This document shows, one piece after another, positions 59,796 through 64,000 of a stretch of DNA of 64,000 nucleotides. The DNA lies in assembly GCA_964521255.1 (NCBI GenBank), contig CAZFRM010000001.1:124001-188000 (forward strand), given 5' to 3'. How positions within the stretch are numbered: the stretch's first letter is position 1; every line of letters starts with the position of its first letter. The stretch comes from ZC4RG29 sp964521255 (GTDB taxonomy: Bacteria > Bacteroidota > Bacteroidia > Cytophagales > Cyclobacteriaceae). The notes under the pieces were generated by a model. It was given only the letters and a program-made list of their open reading frames with translations, made no database searches and had not been told where the DNA came from. A program made the translations under genes and the position numbers.

Positions 59796-61223
59796 TTATT
59801 TCTGACTCTCCAATGTATTTTTACCAACGTTATACGCGTACACGGAGGCAGGCAAAAATTGAATTTGTATGGTATTATATTCTTTAATTCCCGATTTATC
59901 AATAGTGGTGGTCAATGCCTGCGTCAATTTGTTTTCTGTACAGAAGGAAGTGAGGCTTTTTAATTCGTTAGGTGCTTCAAAATAGCGATTACTCCATTTA
60001 ATTTCCACAGCCCAATCGGGGCGGTTCGTCTTACGACTAATATTCACCAGGTCAACCTCACCATTTTTCCATCGAGCGTAGTAAGGAATAAACGAGGTGC
60101 GCTGCATCCACTGGCTGAAGATAGCTGTCTCCACGATAGCGCCCATGCCGTCTGCCTCCGCGGTGAGTGGGGCAAACAAGGCGCTTCGTAAGCTCGGATT
60201 CGTTAAATATATTTTAAAGAAATTTTCGCGTTGAAAACGTCCTGCCTTTTGATCTACACGTTTTACAATATGCACTAAAAAGGCAGCTTCGAGGTAGGAT
60301 AAATATTGTCGCAGAGTAGTCTTCTTCACGCCACTGCTTTTGCTCAGTTCATCGATGCTGCATTCCTGCCCGCTGTTCCACGCAATGGTGGTGAACAGGG
60401 AGTTTAATTCCTGCACATCCTGAATGCCATATAACCCAGGCAGATCTCTCAGTAGTACTTTATCAATGATGTCGGCACGCATAAATCGGGCGGGATTGCT
60501 TTGTATTTCGGAGTTGAATATCACTTCAGGATAGCCTCCGAAATTCACGTATTGGATAAAGAGTTTATTGAACTCGATGATATTCGTAGTTGATGAAAAA
60601 ATAGCAATGTTTCCTTTCCAGTTTATCGTGTCGGATTTTATCAGAGCGCCTAAATTTTTAAGATGAATGAACTCGTAAAAGGTTAACGGTGGAAGCATAA
60701 AGTCAGTGAACCGCCCCGCGCCACTTTCACTGCTCTTAAGTTTTAATGCTGCAGCGGCAGAACCGCTGGCAATAAACCTGGTGGTGTGATAGGCATCCAC
60801 CAATGTTTTTAAATGGACTTCCCACATTTTTAAATATTGTATTTCGTCAAAGAAAATATACCAGCCTGCGGAATCCGGATTGCCTGTTGCTTTTTTAGCG
60901 AGGGTAAAAAGTTCTTCTAATGGGATGTTATTGTAAATGGGTGTCTCAATAGAGGCGTATAGAATTTTTTGAGGCGACACGCCATCGACTATCAACTGTT
61001 GAATGGTGTGATACAACATCACCGTTTTGCCTACCCGCCTGGGGCCCATGAGTACGGTGGCACGGTGAACCATAGTGTTTTTTATCAGCGGGTAGAACAG
61101 GTTGAAGTATAGCCGGGGTTCAAAAGTCTTGTAGTAAGCATCCAACCTCCCGCTTGACCACCATGGATTTTCGAACTGGAGGCGGGCGATGATCTGGTCT
61201 TCTGAAAACGGGTTTAATGCCAT
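59796..61223 (-). CDS. AAA-type ATPase with C-terminal DUF4143
   Basis: 475 residues. Walker A MGPRRVGKTVMLYHTIQQL (about 59), Walker B YIFFDEIQYLKMWEVHLKTL (about 125), sensor region RFIASGSAAAALKLKSSESG. The C-terminal DUF4143 part shows VLLRDLPGLYGIQDVQELNS, a winged-helix-like CSIDELSKSSGVKKTTLRQY and a nuclease-like DVLRW-type end (YARWKNGEVDLVNISR, WAVEIKWSNR). The family is common and mobile in Bacteroidota and its role is unclear. Preceded by a striking palindrome at 61239-61272. Confidence 0.88.
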   Translation of the reverse strand: MALNPFSEDQIIARLQFENPWWSSGRLDAYYKTFEPRLYFNLFYPLIKNTMVHRATVLMGPRRVGKTVMLYHTIQQLIVDGVSPQKILYASIETPIYNNIPLEELFTLAKKATGNPDSAGWYIFFDEIQYLKMWEVHLKTLVDAYHTTRFIASGSAAAALKLKSSESGAGRFTDFMLPPLTFYEFIHLKNLGALIKSDTINWKGNIAIFSSTTNIIEFNKLFIQYVNFGGYPEVIFNSEIQSNPARFMRADIIDKVLLRDLPGLYGIQDVQELNSLFTTIAWNSGQECSIDELSKSSGVKKTTLRQYLSYLEAAFLVHIVKRVDQKAGRFQRENFFKIYLTNPSLRSALFAPLTAEADGMGAIVETAIFSQWMQRTSFIPYYARWKNGEVDLVNISRKTNRPDWAVEIKWSNRYFEAPNELKSLTSFCTENKLTQALTTTIDKSGIKEYNTIQIQFLPASVYAYNVGKNTLESQK

Positions 61224-61238
61224 AGCGGGAGTAAATTA

Positions 61239-61295
61239 GTCAAATAAGGTTTTATAAAAAACCTTATTTGACCAAAATTTGTCCAATAAGGATTT
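61239..61295. promoter_or_regulatory. 15-bp palindrome plus third half-site upstream of the DUF4143 ATPase
   Basis: GTCAAATAAGGTTTT (61239-61253) and its exact reverse complement (61258-61272) are separated by four bases. A third, imperfect direct half-site GTCCAATAAGGATTTTT begins at 61281. It lies 16 bases upstream of the ATPase start codon, the position expected of an operator. The same word order could also be a site the protein itself acts on. Confidence 0.6.
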
Positions 61296-61410
61296 TTTTG
61301 ATAAAAATCAGTCTTAGCGGGTGAAGTGGGTTTGGATGAAGGTGGATTTTGTGAACGGAAGGATTTATTTCCCAAAACATTGGCTTGAACAAGCGGTCGA
61401 TTTAAATCAA

Positions 61411-63825
61411 TCATTCATGCTTGAGAATAATCGAAGGGTTGACACGCACCGTTCGCATGATCACAAAAATGATCGACACGAATGCAAACAACTCGCAAAG
61501 CAGGAAGGCTGCAATAAAGGACGTAAACGATAAATCGATATGATAGGCAAATTGCTGCAGCCATTGGTTAACAATCCTGTAGGCCGGATAGATGGCGACA
61601 AGGTTTCCTACGATAGCCATCACCAGGTATTCCCGCGATAAAATATTGATGAGAGAAAGATGGGAAGCCCCGAAAACTTTCCGCACACCCACTTCTTTTG
61701 TGCGCTGCGATACAAAGAAGGATACGATACCGAAGAGTCCCAATGCTGCGATGATCAACGCAAGCGCCGTGAAAATGGTAATGATCTTTCCGGTTGCGCG
61801 TTCGGTCTTGTACATCGCATCGTAATTGGTGTCGAGAAACTGGTAGCTGAAAGGAAATGAAGTCACACCTTTCCATACTTTTTCCAGTTCATCAATAGTT
61901 GCTTTCAAATTATTTCCGTCCACTCTTACGCACAGAGTGGTATAGATCGGTGGATAAATATGGATCATCACGGGATCGACCGCAGCATGTACCGAAGCGA
62001 AATTAAAATCCTTCACCACGCCAATTACTTTGCCAACCTTGGGAGTTTCCGTGTACGTATATTCAAAGGGGCTTCCAACAGGATCCTTCAGGTTGAATTC
62101 ACGCACAGCCGCTTCGTTAAGAAGAAACGCTCCTGCCGAATCCGCCACGCTATTCGCTTCAAAATTCCGGCCATCCGCGATTGTAAGTCCCAGGCTCTTA
62201 ACAAAATCCTCATCCGCTCCTATAACCCGCATTGAACGCGATCCATCTGTTGAACCATCTTCAGCCTCTACTCCGGCCAGCGCGGGTACCCGTACACCAA
62301 GGAACATAACCCGCTTCCCTGGCACTACGGATGTTGCGGCACAGGCTTCAACTCCGGGCACGCGACCGATCTCAGTTTTTAAAGCATCCTTTTTTTTCCA
62401 CGCATCGCCTGCCAGGGGAAGCACAATCACATTGTTCTTGTTGAACCCGACATTCCAGCTATCAATAAAATTCAATTGCCGTTGAATCGTCAGGGCGCCC
62501 ACAATCATAAAGGCGGATATGGTGAATTGTGAGATAATTAATCCTTTTCGAAAGTAGACCGCGAATTTACCCGTAGCCTTACCGCTGGTACCGGACTTAA
62601 ACGCCTGCACCGGATCAAATGAAGATAAGATTGTTGCGGGGTACAGGCCGGAAAGAAATCCCAGGACTAACCAGGCCACGAACAGGATAATGATAAAACC
62701 GGTGTCAAGAATCAATTTCAATTCGATTTTTTTTCCTGTAAATGAATTGAACTCAGGCAACAAAATTATTACGATAGCAACGGCCAGCACAAATGCCAGC
62801 AAGGTGAATGCGTACGACTCGAGGATGAAATTCACAAAGAGCTTTTGTTGAGAAGCGCCGATGGTTTTCCGGATGGCTACTTCTTTTGCTCTTTTGATTG
62901 CAATCGCATTGGATAAGTTCACGTAATTGATGGTGGCAAGCACGATCAGAAATATACCAACACCAATAAAAATGTAGACCACCTGCAACTGACCGTTGGG
63001 CTCAAATTCTTTTTCAGCATGACTTTGTAAATGAATATCCTGAATAGGTTTGGCAAGAAGTGTAACGGGAGGTCCGCTTGCCGCCTCTGGCTGACCATCG
63101 TTGTTCACATATCCATAACGGTTATACCAATCCTTCAGGTTCTTCGCCTGGAATTCTGCCGGGGTAGTGGAATCCCTCAGGCGCACATACGAATAGACTG
63201 CAAAAGCACCGCGCGCATCGTCAATCGTTTTCCACCATTGTTTTAAGGGAAATACAGCATTAAAATGAAAATGACTTGACTTCGGAATATCTTCGATCAC
63301 ACCGTTAACGGTCAGGTCACCGAAATCCGCTGTCAGTATTTTACCGACCGGATCGATATCACCAAAAATTTTTTTTGCGACAGACCGGGTGATCACAATT
63401 CCATCAGGTCTGTCCATAGCCGTACGCCGGTCTCCGTAAATAAAATCAAAAGGAAATACCTGGAAGAAAGTTGAGTCGACGGCAAGGAAACCATCCTGGG
63501 CAAATATTTCCGTTTCCGTTTTTAGCGCAATTTCTTCTTCGGTTTTGAGTATTCGTGTGGCCGCTTCAACTTCAGGAAACTGAGAAGCCATCATGGGAAT
63601 CATAAATCCTTCCGTGGTTGCCCATTCTTCTTTGTCACTATCGGTTGTTACCAGGAACTGGATCCTGCAAACCTGTTCGTAGCCCGGAAGGAACTTGTCA
63701 TAATTGAATTCATCACGGACAAAGAGTAGAATGAAAATACATATCGAAAGTCCAAGCGTAAGCCCAAACAAATTGATGAGCATGTACATCTTGTTTTTCA
63801 TCAGGTTCCTCCAGGCAGCTTTCAT
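61411..63825 (-). CDS. MacB/FtsX-type ABC transporter permease
   Basis: Inner-membrane permease of 804 residues with two tandem FtsX/MacB units. The N-terminus KAAWRNLMKNKMYMLINLFG, a first periplasmic domain (about 45-270), then three helices with RAKEVAIRKTIGASQQKLFV (about 315), a second periplasmic domain, and RTKEVGVRKVFGASHLSLIN with the last three helices. The two repeated KEVxxRK..GAS motifs mark the coupling helices to the ATPase. The cognate ATPase gene is not in view. Such permeases act in efflux, lipoprotein release or signalling, undetermined here. Confidence 0.92.
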   Translation of the reverse strand: MKAAWRNLMKNKMYMLINLFGLTLGLSICIFILLFVRDEFNYDKFLPGYEQVCRIQFLVTTDSDKEEWATTEGFMIPMMASQFPEVEAATRILKTEEEIALKTETEIFAQDGFLAVDSTFFQVFPFDFIYGDRRTAMDRPDGIVITRSVAKKIFGDIDPVGKILTADFGDLTVNGVIEDIPKSSHFHFNAVFPLKQWWKTIDDARGAFAVYSYVRLRDSTTPAEFQAKNLKDWYNRYGYVNNDGQPEAASGPPVTLLAKPIQDIHLQSHAEKEFEPNGQLQVVYIFIGVGIFLIVLATINYVNLSNAIAIKRAKEVAIRKTIGASQQKLFVNFILESYAFTLLAFVLAVAIVIILLPEFNSFTGKKIELKLILDTGFIIILFVAWLVLGFLSGLYPATILSSFDPVQAFKSGTSGKATGKFAVYFRKGLIISQFTISAFMIVGALTIQRQLNFIDSWNVGFNKNNVIVLPLAGDAWKKKDALKTEIGRVPGVEACAATSVVPGKRVMFLGVRVPALAGVEAEDGSTDGSRSMRVIGADEDFVKSLGLTIADGRNFEANSVADSAGAFLLNEAAVREFNLKDPVGSPFEYTYTETPKVGKVIGVVKDFNFASVHAAVDPVMIHIYPPIYTTLCVRVDGNNLKATIDELEKVWKGVTSFPFSYQFLDTNYDAMYKTERATGKIITIFTALALIIAALGLFGIVSFFVSQRTKEVGVRKVFGASHLSLINILSREYLVMAIVGNLVAIYPAYRIVNQWLQQFAYHIDLSFTSFIAAFLLCELFAFVSIIFVIMRTVRVNPSIILKHE

Positions 63826-63893
63826 AGCAAGGAAATTATCATCAACTAATGTAAAGAATAAATTTTACTGCGACCATAGTGTATAATAAGAGC

Positions 63894-64000
63894 TTATTAA
63901 TCGTTTAATGATTTAGTGCTAATTAGTTCATTCAAAAATCTATGATACAAACGAAAAAATGGCAGTAATGGCAATAGGCAATTTTGCCTACTGCGATTGC
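63894..64000 (-). repeat. Dispersed repeat, family A, copy 3 (cut by window end)
   Basis: Same orientation as copy 2, matching from TTATTAATCGTTTAATGA through TCTATGATACAAACGAAAAA and the GGCAATTTTGCC core, where the window ends. It lies about 70 bases upstream of the permease start codon. Confidence 0.85.

Noticed and set aside
1..64000. tRNA, rRNA or known riboswitch genes
   Set aside because: Reading all gaps longer than about 70 bases, I found no cloverleaf with a GGTTCGAATCC-type T arm and no recognisable riboswitch core. A covariance-model search would be the decisive check.

Overview
The window looks like a chromosomal segment of a Bacteroidota bacterium, most likely of the order Cytophagales. 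The evidence is a TonB-dependent receptor with an N-terminal carboxypeptidase-regulatory-like domain, a FecI/FecR sigma/anti-sigma pair, a T9SS C-terminal sorting domain on a large secreted protein, an orphan BatD, DUF4254, a haem-binding-domain cytochrome, and repeated TAnnTTTG-type -7 promoter boxes with few Shine-Dalgarno sites. The content is mostly housekeeping and moderately AT-rich. I see no rRNA, tRNA, CRISPR array, phage block or transposase gene.

Layout. 1-9 kb: start of a TonB receptor (cut by the left edge), a BamA-like outer-membrane protein, a haem-binding protein, a GT9 glycosyltransferase with a DUF4254 partner, and a sigma / anti-sigma / STN-repeat-protein operon. 9-18 kb: lipid genes (acyl-lipid desaturase, phosphatidylserine decarboxylase, CDP-diglyceride synthetase), glutamate dehydrogenase and tRNA-dihydrouridine synthase, interspersed with three PIN-domain toxin-antitoxin loci. 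One of these is flanked by a duplicated psd 3' end and one has a broken toxin. 18-31 kb: transporters, NifU-type Fe-S scaffold, aroC, batD, queG, ruvB, a UbiA prenyltransferase, purN and a thioesterase. 31-43 kb: a T9SS-secreted beta-helix protein, homogentisate dioxygenase, an S41 protease, a hemerythrin protein, ruvX, def, and a methionine aminotransferase / omega-amidase pair. 43-52 kb: rtcB, a candidate short RNA or leader, rsgA, a TolB/TPR protein, a membrane hydroxylase, a homocysteine methyltransferase family protein and a YdeI-like protein. 52-64 kb: a GH106-like plus glucuronoyl-esterase-like polysaccharide pair, small proteins, an NlpC/P60 hydrolase, a DUF4143 ATPase and a MacB/FtsX-type permease.

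The most unusual layer is intergenic. At least seven families of short 'word' repeats recur, mostly folding into hairpins and mostly lying between convergent genes. A longer element of about 185 bp is present three times. Some repeats reach into coding ends: they supply the C-terminus of the YdeI-like protein, the stop codon of the omega-amidase and the TTG start codon of the aminotransferase. The other items worth following up are the toxin-antitoxin cassette nested in duplicated psd ends, the candidate minus-strand leader RNA near 45.4 kb, and an inverted-repeat-flanked orphan gene near 40.4 kb.
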